Below, piece by piece: positions 48,573-57,646 of a stretch of 64,000 bases of DNA (its first letter is position 1; each line of letters opens with the position of its first letter). The position numbers and the translations under genes are program-made. This DNA is from a virus, in IMG/VR virus record IMGVR_UViG_3300020536_000396, positions 1-64,000 of that record. One strand, given 5' to 3'. Under the pieces are notes generated by a model. It was not told the origin of the DNA and did not search any database. It was given only the letters and a program-made list of their open reading frames with translations.

Positions 48573-49406
48573 ATGAACACACCAATAACAATGCTGGTTC
48601 ATACTCATAAAGAGTACGCTTTCAATTTTGATTCGAAGTGGGTTAAGTATTTCTACGCCGCATCTTCCGATCCAAATGAATGGCATCCTTCTGTTGGTAA
48701 TTTTACCAATGTGTACGAAGGAGAAAACACCATTAAGAAATTTTACAAGTATTATTCACACATAAGTGAATTAGAATTTCTTAAAGCTATGGGTCAACAA
48801 TCAACAGAATATTATGCTGCTAATCACATAGATTCTGATTACATTGGATGTGGTTCATATAGAAGATATTTGGCAGTTGAGAATGGTGTTGGTTATACAG
48901 GAGAAAAATTAGAAGTTCCTGCTAATGAAGATTCATGCAGGTTTTTAACTTCTGATTCTCAGATGAATCGTGCTCTAGATTATCTACAATCTGCTGATGT
49001 AGTTTGTAGTAGATTTAGAATGATGCACAATTCAATTGAAAGACAATATTTGGAATCACAACTTCCAGAATATTGGTTTCTTTTCAAACAAGGTATAGAA
49101 ACTCTTTTTCCTGAATACAAACGACATATGATTTGGTTCACAGATTATAGTATCTGTAACTATGAATGTGTTTATGTAATGCCAAAATCATGGTTCAAGA
49201 AAATGTTTGGTGAATATTTTGCCATCATGGAATATATTTGGCAAAATTGCGAAGAAGTATATCCGGATAAAAACAAGAGGAGTTGGCACTGCTCTGAACC
49301 TTTTCCATGGAGATATCCTGGATTTCTAAATGAAAGGTTCGTTCCGTTCTTTATGTACGCTAATGGGCTAAGGAAAATCGAAGTTCCTTTAGCGTTTTTA
49401 TCATGA
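48573..49406 (+). CDS. DUF4422-type glycosyltransferase
   Basis: 277 residues. LVHTHKEYAF at the start, HIDSDYIGCGSYRRYLAVENG as the donor-side motif, SADVVCSRFRMM, and at the end FPWRYPGFLNERFVPFFMYANGLRKIEVPLAF. The GCGSYRRY and GFLNERF boxes are the DUF4422 signature; this family contains capsule and exopolysaccharide glycosyltransferases. It overlaps the next gene by ATGA. It could transfer a sugar made by the two cassettes. Confidence 0.7.
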   Translation: MNTPITMLVHTHKEYAFNFDSKWVKYFYAASSDPNEWHPSVGNFTNVYEGENTIKKFYKYYSHISELEFLKAMGQQSTEYYAANHIDSDYIGCGSYRRYLAVENGVGYTGEKLEVPANEDSCRFLTSDSQMNRALDYLQSADVVCSRFRMMHNSIERQYLESQLPEYWFLFKQGIETLFPEYKRHMIWFTDYSICNYECVYVMPKSWFKKMFGEYFAIMEYIWQNCEEVYPDKNKRSWHCSEPFPWRYPGFLNERFVPFFMYANGLRKIEVPLAFLS

Positions 49407-49819
49407 AAGAAAAATATCTTGAATCTTATATGGGTGTGGCTGAAATCTTTGCTAGACAGTCATCGGCAAAGAGATTGCAAGTTGGTGCCATTGTAGTCAA
49501 AGATGATCGTATCATTAGTATAGGTTACAATGGAATGCCATCAGGTTGGGATAATGTGTGTGAAAATATTAATGAAGATGGTACGTTAAAAACAAAACCA
49601 GAGGTGCTTCATGCTGAAATGAATGCTATAGCCAAATTAGCAAGAAGTAACGAATCTGGTTTAAACTCCACTATGTTCATCACACATGCACCATGCATTG
49701 AGTGTGCTAAATTGATATATCAATCTGGCATTAAAAAAGTTTTTTATAAAAATGAATACAGATCACAAGATGGTATAGATTTTCTTAAAAAATGTAATAT
49801 CGATATTAATAAACTATAA
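49403..49819 (+). CDS. dCMP deaminase
   Basis: 138 residues. His70-Ala-Glu72 (LHAEMNAIAKL) and Cys98-x2-Cys101 (APCIECAKLI) bind zinc. SAKRLQVGAIVVKDDRIISIGYNGMPSGWDNVCE is the ComEB/dCMP deaminase core. The enzyme makes dUMP for thymidylate synthesis; T4 Cd (193 residues) is longer. It provides pyrimidines for replication. ATGA-coupled to the glycosyltransferase gene upstream. Confidence 0.88.
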   Translation: MKEKYLESYMGVAEIFARQSSAKRLQVGAIVVKDDRIISIGYNGMPSGWDNVCENINEDGTLKTKPEVLHAEMNAIAKLARSNESGLNSTMFITHAPCIECAKLIYQSGIKKVFYKNEYRSQDGIDFLKKCNIDINKL

Positions 49820-49828
49820 GGAGAAGTT

Positions 49829-50269
49829 ATGTCGCAGGTAAAAGGTACTAAAACTGAATTGAATTTGAAAGAAGCATTTGCTGGTGAATCGCAGGCGAAT
49901 CGTCGTTATTTGTATTTCGCTAACATGTGTGATATTGCTGGCGCTCAAGAAGTAGCAGCTGTTTTCCGCCATACTGCTGAGGGAGAAACAGGTCATGCTC
50001 ACGGTCATATGGAATACTTGATCGAAGGCGGTGCTGGTGATCCTGCAACAGGAATGCCTGCAAAGAGCATTGTTCAGGCTCTCGAATCATCCATCGAAGG
50101 TGAAACTCATGAATATACCGACATGTATCCAGGTATGGCTAAAACTGCTCGTGAAGAAGGCTTCGAAGAAATTGCCGATTGGTTTGAAACTCTAGCAAAA
50201 GCAGAACGCAGCCATGCAGGTAAGTTTAAGAAAACTCTTGAGGCATACAAACAAGAAATTGGTGCTTAA
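49829..50269 (+). CDS. Rubrerythrin (diiron peroxidase domain)
   Basis: 146 residues. [53 protein letters not shown] and [50 protein letters not shown] give the two E-x-x-H/Y pairs of the ferritin-like diiron site. The C-terminal rubredoxin domain of classic rubrerythrin (four Cys) is missing. It reduces H2O2 with electrons from a reductase. AAGGAG precedes the ATG. Uncommon in phage genomes; with Dps and the A-type carrier it suggests active iron and peroxide handling. Confidence 0.88.
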   Translation: MSQVKGTKTELNLKEAFAGESQANRRYLYFANMCDIAGAQEVAAVFRHTAEGETGHAHGHMEYLIEGGAGDPATGMPAKSIVQALESSIEGETHEYTDMYPGMAKTAREEGFEEIADWFETLAKAERSHAGKFKKTLEAYKQEIGA

Positions 50270-50326
50270 TTGCCACTTTTTTGAATTGTATATTGTATAA
50301 TATTATTTTTATTGTTAAGGAAAAAT

Positions 50327-50551
50327 ATGAACATTCGTGAACTAGCAAAAAAACTTGCTATCGATAACAAAATGATTCATGCTGAAAAGTATGATTTATA
50401 TTATCGTGATTATGATAACATGGTAGAAGTTTTGGGTTGGGTTCAAGACCCTTTGATTAATGCTTCTGATTTCAATGGAAGAGAAATGCTCATTCCAAAT
50501 CGGTGGGTTACATTGGGAGTTCTAGATGCTAATATGGGAGTCAATGTATGA
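50327..50551 (+). CDS. Small unknown protein
   Basis: 74 residues from the ATG at 50327, with AAGGAAA upstream; an earlier TTG is not preferred. NIRELAKKLAIDNKMIHAEKYDLYYRDYDNMVEVLGWVQD, then a beta part ending in VTLGVLDANMGV. A TATAAT at 50296-50301 lies upstream, though without a good -35. ATGA overlap with the LSm-like gene. No function assigned. Confidence 0.5.
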   Translation: MNIRELAKKLAIDNKMIHAEKYDLYYRDYDNMVEVLGWVQDPLINASDFNGREMLIPNRWVTLGVLDANMGVNV

Positions 50552-50847
50552 CCGTTAAATTAATTACACTTAAAACTAACCACACTCTCATCGGAGAAAT
50601 TGTTGATGAAGGTAATGTTGGTGTAAAAATAAAACAACCAGTTCAAGTTGTTGTTCAGCCAACAAAAGATGGCCCAATGATGGGTTTTGTTCCGTTTGTT
50701 GACTTTAGTGAGGACTTTAAAACTGGATTTGTAATTAATAATAACGACATTTTATTTACAAGTTCGCCTGTAAGAGAACTCGAAAATCAGTATAATAAGA
50801 TGTTCGGTTCTGGTATCGAAATCGCTTCTTCAATTCCTAAATTATAA
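50548..50847 (+). CDS. Possible Sm-like (LSm) protein, copy 2
   Basis: 99 residues. ITLKTNHTLIGEIVDEGNVGVKIKQPVQVVVQPTKDGPMMGFVPFVDF then INNNDILFTSSPVRELENQYNKMFG. The T-x-x-x-L-I-G-E-I strand with a following bulge and closing strand matches an Sm barrel, and the whole follows the pattern of the protein at 24081-24500 (GEDIIAD, IVFKRIP, LTVFDPKEDLIEYYSQL). So this is a second member of one family, here without the acidic tail. It lies 3 bases before gp43. Confidence 0.45.
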   Translation: MTVKLITLKTNHTLIGEIVDEGNVGVKIKQPVQVVVQPTKDGPMMGFVPFVDFSEDFKTGFVINNNDILFTSSPVRELENQYNKMFGSGIEIASSIPKL

Positions 50848-50850
50848 TGA

Positions 50851-53403
50851 ATGACAAATAATTATTATACAAATGTTTCATGCCTCGGAAGTAATATTCT
50901 CTTCCGAGGTGTTAAAGACGGCCGGCGTGTTAAGTATAAAGTTGCTTACACGCCGACTTTGTTTTTGAAATCAAATAAACCTAGCAAGTATAAATCTCTT
51001 GATGGTTTGAGTTTAGAGACAATAAAGTTTCAGACCATTCGTGAATCGAGAGACTTTGTTCGTCAGTATAATGACGTTGAAGGATTTAAAATCTTTGGTA
51101 ATGACCGTTATGAATACGCTTTCATTGCTGATACATTCAAAGGTGACATTAATTGGAACTTTGATGATCTTTCTATTGCTATAATCGATATTGAAGTTGG
51201 ATCAGAAAATGGTTTTCCTGACCCATACAAAGTCACAGAGCCTATCACTGCCATTGGAATAAAATATATTAATGGAAAAATGATTGTCTATGGTTGTGGT
51301 GACTATGACAATCAACGTGATGATGTTACCTACATCAAGTGTAAGAGTGAAATCGACCTGTGTAAAAAATTCATCGATGATTGGCAACAAAACTGTCCTG
51401 ATGCAATCAGTGGATGGAATATTCGTTTCTTTGATATTCCATATCTGGTCAATCGAATCAATAACCTTTTGGGTGAAGAAGAAGTAAAGAAACTTTCACC
51501 ATGGGGTATCATAAACACAAAAAAGATTACAAAGATTAATCGTGACCTTGATGTTTATGATTTACTTGGTGTTCCAACACTAGATTATATCGAACTGTAT
51601 AGATGGTACGCTCCGGCTGGTAAGTCACAAGAATCTTATCGGCTAGATCACATCGCCAGCGTTGAACTGAATGAGAACAAACTTTCATATGACGAATATG
51701 AAAACTTACATTCATTATATCGTTTAAACTTTCAAAAGTTTATTGATTATAACATTAAAGACGTTGAGCTTGTACTGAAGTTGGAAGAAAAACTTAAATT
51801 GATTGAATTGGGTTTGACTTTGGCTTACGATACAAAAACAAACTATGAGGACATTTTCGCACAAACGAGAATGTGGGATTCTTTGATCTATAATTATCTT
51901 TTAGACAAAGATATCATTGTTCCACCAAAAACGGTAAAAAATAAGAGTTCGGCTTTTGAGGGTGCTTATGTGAAAGAACCCCAAGTCGGTGTTCATGAAT
52001 ATGTTGCTTCATTTGACTTGAACTCTCTCTATCCACACTTGATGATGATGTACAACATTTCACCAGAAACTCTTATTGATACAGAGGATTACACGGATGA
52101 AATGCGTGATATTCTTTCAGCAGGCGTAAATGTCGAGAAACTATTAATGAGACAGGTTGACACTTCAAAACTCATTGATGCTACAATTACACCAAACGGT
52201 CAACTTTTTAGAACTGACTTTCAAGGTTTTCTTCCTAAGATGTTGGAAGAAATGTATGAAGGTCGTAAAAAATTTAAGAAGATGATGTTGCAGGCGAAAC
52301 AAGAATATGAAAAAGAAAATGACGATGAAAAGAAATATGAAATCGAAAAAAGAATTGCACGATATGATAATCTTCAACTAGCGAAGAAAGTCTCCCTCAA
52401 TTCTGCTTACGGTGCTCTTGGTAGTCAATACTTCCGTTTTTATGATTTGAGAATGGCACTTGGCGTTACTACAGCGGGCCAATTATCCATTCGTTGGATT
52501 GAAAATAAACTAAATGAATATTTAAATAAGTTATTAAGTACAAATAATGAAGATTACGTTATCGCCTCAGACACAGATTCGATTTATCTTAATCTTGGTC
52601 CGCTTGTTAAAAAGGTGTATGTTGCGGGAGAAAAAGTTCCTTCATCTAGAATCAAGATCATCGAGTTCATGGATAAAGTCTGCGAGCAGAAGATACAACC
52701 GTTCATTGATGAAAGTTACAAGGATCTTGCTACGTATGTTCGTGCATACGCCCAAAAAATGCAAATGAAACGTGAAGCATTATCTGATCGTGGCATTTGG
52801 ACTGCAAAGAAAAGATATATTCTAAACGTACACAACAATGAAGGTGTTCAATATAAAGAACCTCAAATGAAAGTTATGGGTATGGAGATGGTTAAATCTT
52901 CAACGCCTGCTGCTATTCGGGAAAAAATGAAACAGGCTATTCACATTATGTTGAATGGTAAAGAAGGTGATATTCATGACTTCATTGAAGAATTTAGAGA
53001 GAAGTTTAAACAATTGCCTCCTGAAGAAGTATCTTTTCCCAGAGGATTGAATGGTTTGAAAGATTATTCTGATACCGCTACTCTATATAAAAAAGGGACA
53101 CCGATTCATGTCAAGGGTGCTTTACTATACAACAATCGGTTGGAATCTTTGAAGTTAGATAAAAAATATCCAAGGATTCAAGAAGGTGAGAAAATTAAAT
53201 TTACTTACCTAAAACAACCGAATCCTTTAAAAGATATGGTCATTTCTTATCCAACGAGATTGCCACCAGAGTTTGGTCTCCATGATTTTGTTGATTATGA
53301 TACGCAGTTTGAAAAGTCATTTTTGGAACCAATTAAAGTGATTCTCGACTGTATGGGATGGACAACAGAAAAAACCAATTCATTAGACAGCTTTTTCTCA
53401 TGA
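50851..53403 (+). CDS. 43: Replicative DNA polymerase gp43
   Basis: 850 residues (T4: 898). Family B exonuclease motifs DIEVGSENGF (exo I), GWNIRFFDIPYL (exo II) and YNIKDVELV (exo III), then polymerase motifs SFDLNSLYPHLM (A), KKVSLNSAYGALGS (B) and ASDTDSIYL (C). The C-terminus ends NSLDSFFS (residues 843-850), a PIP-box-like peptide for binding gp45. Complete, with no intein. Overlaps the next gene by ATGA. Confidence 0.95.
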   Translation: MTNNYYTNVSCLGSNILFRGVKDGRRVKYKVAYTPTLFLKSNKPSKYKSLDGLSLETIKFQTIRESRDFVRQYNDVEGFKIFGNDRYEYAFIADTFKGDINWNFDDLSIAIIDIEVGSENGFPDPYKVTEPITAIGIKYINGKMIVYGCGDYDNQRDDVTYIKCKSEIDLCKKFIDDWQQNCPDAISGWNIRFFDIPYLVNRINNLLGEEEVKKLSPWGIINTKKITKINRDLDVYDLLGVPTLDYIELYRWYAPAGKSQESYRLDHIASVELNENKLSYDEYENLHSLYRLNFQKFIDYNIKDVELVLKLEEKLKLIELGLTLAYDTKTNYEDIFAQTRMWDSLIYNYLLDKDIIVPPKTVKNKSSAFEGAYVKEPQVGVHEYVASFDLNSLYPHLMMMYNISPETLIDTEDYTDEMRDILSAGVNVEKLLMRQVDTSKLIDATITPNGQLFRTDFQGFLPKMLEEMYEGRKKFKKMMLQAKQEYEKENDDEKKYEIEKRIARYDNLQLAKKVSLNSAYGALGSQYFRFYDLRMALGVTTAGQLSIRWIENKLNEYLNKLLSTNNEDYVIASDTDSIYLNLGPLVKKVYVAGEKVPSSRIKIIEFMDKVCEQKIQPFIDESYKDLATYVRAYAQKMQMKREALSDRGIWTAKKRYILNVHNNEGVQYKEPQMKVMGMEMVKSSTPAAIREKMKQAIHIMLNGKEGDIHDFIEEFREKFKQLPPEEVSFPRGLNGLKDYSDTATLYKKGTPIHVKGALLYNNRLESLKLDKKYPRIQEGEKIKFTYLKQPNPLKDMVISYPTRLPPEFGLHDFVDYDTQFEKSFLEPIKVILDCMGWTTEKTNSLDSFFS

Positions 53404-54308
53404 CACAATTTATATTACCTTTTTTGACCGCCATTGCTCTTTCGGGCGTGGCGGCTTATTATTCGGTAATAGGACTTGCACAGATATTTCCTGGATCTTA
53501 TTGGCCGGTTATAATCATGGGCACAGTTTTAGAAATAGCAAAATTGGTGACAGTATCATGGTTACATAATCATTGGAAAGAAACATTCTCTGCACTCAAG
53601 TTTTATTTTTTGATTGCAGTGATATTGCTTATGGCAATTACTTCAATGGGTATTTTTGGTTACCTATCAAAGGCCCATATTGAACACTCATCAAACATAT
53701 CACCTTTAGCCGCAAAGGTAGAAATTTATGACAAAAAGATTGAAGCACTCCAAGCGACCATTGAGAGGAATGACAAGAACCTTAGTCAGTATGATGCATC
53801 TGTCGATGAAATTATGGGCAGGTCGAAAGACGAAAGGGGCGCCGAGAGGGCATCACAGATACGCAAGGCCCAACAGAAAGACCGTGAGAGAATCGCTTCT
53901 GAAAATGCAAGGCTTCAAAAAGAAATACAAAACCTCACGGAAGAAAAACTCCCTTTATCCTTGGAAGTTAAGAAGGCTGAATCAGATTTGGGACCTATCA
54001 AATACGTGGCAGAAGTAGTATATGGTACACAAGACCGTGATTTGATTGATAAAGCAGTTCGACTGGTAATTTTTATTATTATTATCGTGTTTGATCCACT
54101 TGCTGTTTTGCTGTTAGTAGCATCAAATCAAACTTATAGAAAATATGCAGCTGATAAAGTGGACATTTTACCAGAAATTAAGGCAAGAAAGAGGAAAAAG
54201 ATTGACAAACAGCCCGCTAATAGTTTAGACTCTTTTTTTGTTGATACAGAACACGAAGTAATACACAAATCAAAAATTGCCAATTTTGAGGATGATTCAA
54301 AACCATGA
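53400..54308 (+). CDS. Polytopic membrane protein with coiled coil and clamp-binding-like tail
   Basis: 302 residues from the ATG at 53400 (ATGA overlap with gp43). Three membrane segments in the first 90 residues (FILPFLTAIALSGVAAYYSV, WPVIIMGTVLEIAKLVTV, FYFLIAVILLMAITSMGIF), a charged coiled coil (about 105-205), a fourth segment (LVIFIIIIVFDPLAVLLLV) and a basic tail. In that tail NSLDSFF (274-280) is identical to the end of gp43. The topology would leave this peptide and the coiled coil in the cytosol. A role as membrane anchor for the clamp or replisome is an inference. Confidence 0.7.
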   Translation: MTQFILPFLTAIALSGVAAYYSVIGLAQIFPGSYWPVIIMGTVLEIAKLVTVSWLHNHWKETFSALKFYFLIAVILLMAITSMGIFGYLSKAHIEHSSNISPLAAKVEIYDKKIEALQATIERNDKNLSQYDASVDEIMGRSKDERGAERASQIRKAQQKDRERIASENARLQKEIQNLTEEKLPLSLEVKKAESDLGPIKYVAEVVYGTQDRDLIDKAVRLVIFIIIIVFDPLAVLLLVASNQTYRKYAADKVDILPEIKARKRKKIDKQPANSLDSFFVDTEHEVIHKSKIANFEDDSKP

Positions 54309-54919
54309 GGGAAGTAATTGAACTTTTTCCTGTTCCTCTGTATAGAAATAATATTTTCGTTGATGAGGACACAAGACGCTTTGTAATGAACTGTAAATAC
54401 GTAAGAAACGATAATGGTTTGTTCACTGATGCCAAACTTCTCGATCTTCCAGAACTTTCTGATCTCAAACACCTGATTCTCAGAGAAGTTGAATATTATG
54501 TATATGATTATTTGAAAGTTGTAAAAAATGTTGAGGTATACATTACATCATCATGGGCAGTAAAACACCAGAGAGGTGATTGGGCACAACCACATCACCA
54601 TAGTAATAGTATTTTCAGTGGTGTTTTATATGTTAATGTCGATGAAAAAAGTGGTAACATAAAGTTTGTTCGTGATTCTAGGGCATATAATGTTTGGCCA
54701 ATTTCTGTTTGTCCTGATGTTGAGGAAGAAAACAGAATTAGTTCTGTTGATTGGGTTGTAACGCCAAAAATAAATGACATACTAATTTTTCCATCTCATC
54801 TAACACACGAAGTTTCGAGAAATATTTCAGGTATCGAAAGATGTGTTATCGCCTTTAATATTTTCTTTAAAGGAACTCTTGGTGATACGGAAACTTTACT
54901 GATTCTAAACGGAGAATAA
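54305..54919 (+). CDS. Fe(II)/2-oxoglutarate oxygenase-like protein (2OG-FeII_Oxy_5 type)
   Basis: 204 residues. SWAVKHQRGDWAQPHHHSNSIFSGVLYVNVDEKSGNIKFV has the Trp-x-x-H region and His97-His98-His99, and ILIFPSHLTHEVSRN has the distal His. This is the pattern of the TIGR02466-like family, common in cyanophages. The iron ligands may be partly degenerate, because no H-x-D is visible; one of the H's may serve. It lies between the membrane protein (ATGA) and uvsX. Confidence 0.6.
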   Translation: MREVIELFPVPLYRNNIFVDEDTRRFVMNCKYVRNDNGLFTDAKLLDLPELSDLKHLILREVEYYVYDYLKVVKNVEVYITSSWAVKHQRGDWAQPHHHSNSIFSGVLYVNVDEKSGNIKFVRDSRAYNVWPISVCPDVEEENRISSVDWVVTPKINDILIFPSHLTHEVSRNISGIERCVIAFNIFFKGTLGDTETLLILNGE

Positions 54920-54920
54920 A

Positions 54921-55982
54921 ATGAGTTTACTTGAAAAGATTAAAAAGAATTCTACAATCAAAGATAGTTCTATTCTATCTAAATCAAAGTTGTTTACAGA
55001 AAAAGATATGATTCCAACTGCCATTCCTATGGTGAATGTTGCTTTGTCAGGAAGATTGGATGGTGGTCTTACTCCTGGTTTAACAATGTGGGCAGGTCCC
55101 TCTAAACACTTTAAGACAGCCTTCTCTTTGTTGATGGCTAAGTCCTATATGGACAAGTATGATGAATCTGTTTTGTTGTTTTATGATTCCGAATTTGGAA
55201 CTCCACAGTCATACTTTGATACCTTTGGTATTGACACTGACAGAGTGATTCATTCACCAATTACTGATATTGAACAATTAAAGTTTGATATTATGGCTCA
55301 GTTGGAAAATATCAATCGAGGTGATCGTGTTATCATTGTCATTGATTCGATTGGTAATCTCGCATCAAAGAAAGAAGTTGAAGATGCTCTTGAACAGAAG
55401 TCTGTTGCTGATATGTCACGAGCAAAACAAGTAAAAAGTTTATTCCGCATGATTACACCACATTTAAATCTAAAAGATATTCCTATGGTTGTGGTGAATC
55501 ACACTTATAAAGAAATCGGAATGTTTCCTAAAGATATCGTTGGTGGTGGAACAGGTTCTTACTATTCTGCTGACAATATCTTCATTTTAGGTCGTCAACA
55601 AGAAAAAGAAGGATCAGAAATTGTTGGATACAATTTCATCATTAACGTAGAGAAATCAAGATATGTTCGAGAAAAATCTAAAATACCTGTTACTGTATCT
55701 TTTGATGGTGGTATTAACAAGTGGTCTGGCCTTATGGATATCGCTCTCGAAGGCAATTTTGTAACCAAACCAAGTAATGGTTGGTATGCTAAAGTTGACC
55801 AGGAGACTGGTGAAGTCTTAGATAAGAAACGCTTTGCTGATACACAAACAGAAGAATTTTGGAGAGATATTTTAGAAAATAATTCATTCAAAGACTATGT
55901 GAAGAAAAGATATGAAATCACTTATAGCAGTATTATGGGACAAGATGACATTTTGGAAGAAGTCGAAGAAAATGAAGCTTGA
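54921..55982 (+). CDS. uvsX: Recombinase UvsX
   Basis: 353 residues (T4: 391). Walker A GPSKHFKT (Gly59-Thr66), VLLFYDSEFGTPQSYFDTFGID, Walker B VIIVIDSIGNLAS, MVVVNHTYKEIG, GGTGSYYSADNIFILGRQQ. RecA-like strand exchange enzyme, assisted by UvsY. The acidic C-terminus (QDDILEEVEENEA) is normal. The same cluster as in T4-like marine phages, in front of gp41. Confidence 0.93.
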   Translation: MSLLEKIKKNSTIKDSSILSKSKLFTEKDMIPTAIPMVNVALSGRLDGGLTPGLTMWAGPSKHFKTAFSLLMAKSYMDKYDESVLLFYDSEFGTPQSYFDTFGIDTDRVIHSPITDIEQLKFDIMAQLENINRGDRVIIVIDSIGNLASKKEVEDALEQKSVADMSRAKQVKSLFRMITPHLNLKDIPMVVVNHTYKEIGMFPKDIVGGGTGSYYSADNIFILGRQQEKEGSEIVGYNFIINVEKSRYVREKSKIPVTVSFDGGINKWSGLMDIALEGNFVTKPSNGWYAKVDQETGEVLDKKRFADTQTEEFWRDILENNSFKDYVKKRYEITYSSIMGQDDILEEVEENEA

Positions 55983-56289
55983 AGAAGATATTGATTATAA
56001 ATTCATAAACTTCAGTCATACCGAAGTTATTGGTATAGAGTTGTTAATGGAAGAATATCAAGGTACAATGTACCATTACCATAAAGTTGGTGCAGTTGAA
56101 GATGAAGGTGTAGCTAAACTTAGATTCAGTTATGTCATCATCACTCCTGGAAAACATGAGATGCAGGCCTTGTTAGAAGATGAAAATTTTCATACAATAA
56201 TGGGGGATATTCTCAGTAAAATTATTTTGGATTATAAACAACATGAATCGACTGGAACAAACGATACTGAAGAATTTGATATACAATGA
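55972..56289 (+). CDS. Small unknown protein between uvsX and gp41
   Basis: 105 residues from the ATG at 55972; a longer frame would begin inside uvsX. LEEDIDYKFINFSHTEVIGIELLMEEYQGTMYHYHKVGAVEDEGVAKLRFSYVIITPGKHEMQALLEDENFHTIMGDILSKIIL is alpha/beta with many acidic residues. It overlaps uvsX by 11 and gp41 by 47 bases. Probably a phage-group-specific replication accessory; not gp59 by length. Function unknown. Confidence 0.5.
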   Translation: MKLEEDIDYKFINFSHTEVIGIELLMEEYQGTMYHYHKVGAVEDEGVAKLRFSYVIITPGKHEMQALLEDENFHTIMGDILSKIILDYKQHESTGTNDTEEFDIQ

Positions 56290-57646
56290 GGCCTATACCA
56301 GAAAAGTATTACCATTCATAAGATCAGATTATTTTTCAGACAACACAGAAAAAATTGTATTCAAAGAAGTTTTTGATTTTGTAAACAAGTATAAAAATCT
56401 TCCAACATACGAATCCCTTGTAATCAATTTTACCGAAAGTAAAACTCTTACTGGCGACCAGGTCAAAGGATCAATAGACTTACTAAAAGAACTCCACTCT
56501 AATCGAGAAGAAAAAGTCGAAGAAAAATGGCTTATTGAACAAACTGAAAAATTTTGTCAAGATAAAGCCATTTACAATGCTATCATGGAATCTGTCCAGA
56601 TTCTTGATGATAGAAACAAAGGTAAAACAAAAGGAGAAATTCCAAAACTTCTGAGTGATGCCCTTGGCGTTTCTTTTGACCAACACATCGGTCATGATTA
56701 CATGAATGACTACGATTCACGATATGATTTTTATCATAAAGTAGAAGCTAAAGTTCCATTCGATCTCGATATATTCAATAAAATTACAAAGGGTGGCTTA
56801 CCGGTCAAAACTTTGAACATTGCTTTGGCTGGCACAGGCGTTGGTAAATCTTTATTCATGTGTCATGTGGCCGCATCTTGTTTATCTCAGGGTAAAAATG
56901 TTTTATATATTACTCTTGAAATGGCCGAAGAAAGAATTGCTGAAAGAATTGATGCAAATCTTTTAAATATTGATTTGAATGAACTGAGAACAATCAGTAA
57001 AACAGACTACGACAAAAAGTTTCAAGTATTAAGAAACAAGGCAAATGGCAAATTAATCATCAAAGAATATCCAACTGCTTCTGCCTCTGCTCTACATTTC
57101 AGGGCTTTGCTTAATGAATTGGCTCTGAAAAAGAATTTTACTCCAGAAATTATCTTCATTGATTATTTGAACATCTGTTCATCTTCTAGAATAAAACCTG
57201 GCGGAAGTGTAAACTCTTACACATATGTAAAATCTATTGCTGAAGAGCTTCGTGGCTTGGCAGTTGAATTCAATGTGCCAATTGTATCTGCAACACAAAC
57301 CACAAGAAGTGGTTTTACAAACTCTGATCCAGGTCTTGAAGATACTTCAGAATCTTTTGGTTTGCCTGCAACTGCTGACTTTATGTTTGCTTTGATTACA
57401 AATGAAGAGTTGCAACAATTGAATCAAATTATGGTAAAACAATTGAAAAATCGTTATTCTGACCCAAATGATTATAAAAGATTTGTTGTGGGGGTTGACA
57501 GGGCTAAAATGAGACTGTATGATACGGAGCCTGATGCACAAAATGGAATTACAGATTCGGGGCAACCTGATGATACGCCTCCGTTGAATACATTTGGTAA
57601 TCGTGAACGTAAATTTAATAAAAATTTTGGTGGTCTAAAAGTATGA
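56243..57646 (+). CDS. 41: Replicative helicase gp41
   Basis: 467 residues (T4: 475). N-terminal helical domain (1-150), RecA-like core with AGTGVGKSLFMCHVAASCLSQGKNVLYITLEMAEERIAERIDANLL (Lys202-Ser203), FIDYLNICSSSR, VPIVSATQTTRSGFTNSDPGLEDTSESFG and LKNRYSDP. DnaB-type hexameric 5'-3' helicase that works with primase gp61 (not in this window). Start at 56243 overlaps the previous gene by 47 bases, and its stop overlaps the DUF4338-like gene by ATGA. Confidence 0.93.
   Translation: MNRLEQTILKNLIYNEAYTRKVLPFIRSDYFSDNTEKIVFKEVFDFVNKYKNLPTYESLVINFTESKTLTGDQVKGSIDLLKELHSNREEKVEEKWLIEQTEKFCQDKAIYNAIMESVQILDDRNKGKTKGEIPKLLSDALGVSFDQHIGHDYMNDYDSRYDFYHKVEAKVPFDLDIFNKITKGGLPVKTLNIALAGTGVGKSLFMCHVAASCLSQGKNVLYITLEMAEERIAERIDANLLNIDLNELRTISKTDYDKKFQVLRNKANGKLIIKEYPTASASALHFRALLNELALKKNFTPEIIFIDYLNICSSSRIKPGGSVNSYTYVKSIAEELRGLAVEFNVPIVSATQTTRSGFTNSDPGLEDTSESFGLPATADFMFALITNEELQQLNQIMVKQLKNRYSDPNDYKRFVVGVDRAKMRLYDTEPDAQNGITDSGQPDDTPPLNTFGNRERKFNKNFGGLKV
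57495..57523 (+). promoter_or_regulatory. Candidate internal promoter in the end of gp41
   Basis: TTGACA (57495-57500), 17 bases, TATGAT (57518-57523), one mismatch from a perfect sigma-70 promoter. It is inside coding sequence, about 120 bases before the gene at 57643. Confidence 0.4.

Noticed and set aside
54202-54231. TTGACA with a weak TAGACT 18 bases on
   Set aside because: Inside a coding region, poor -10, and no gene start that needs it.
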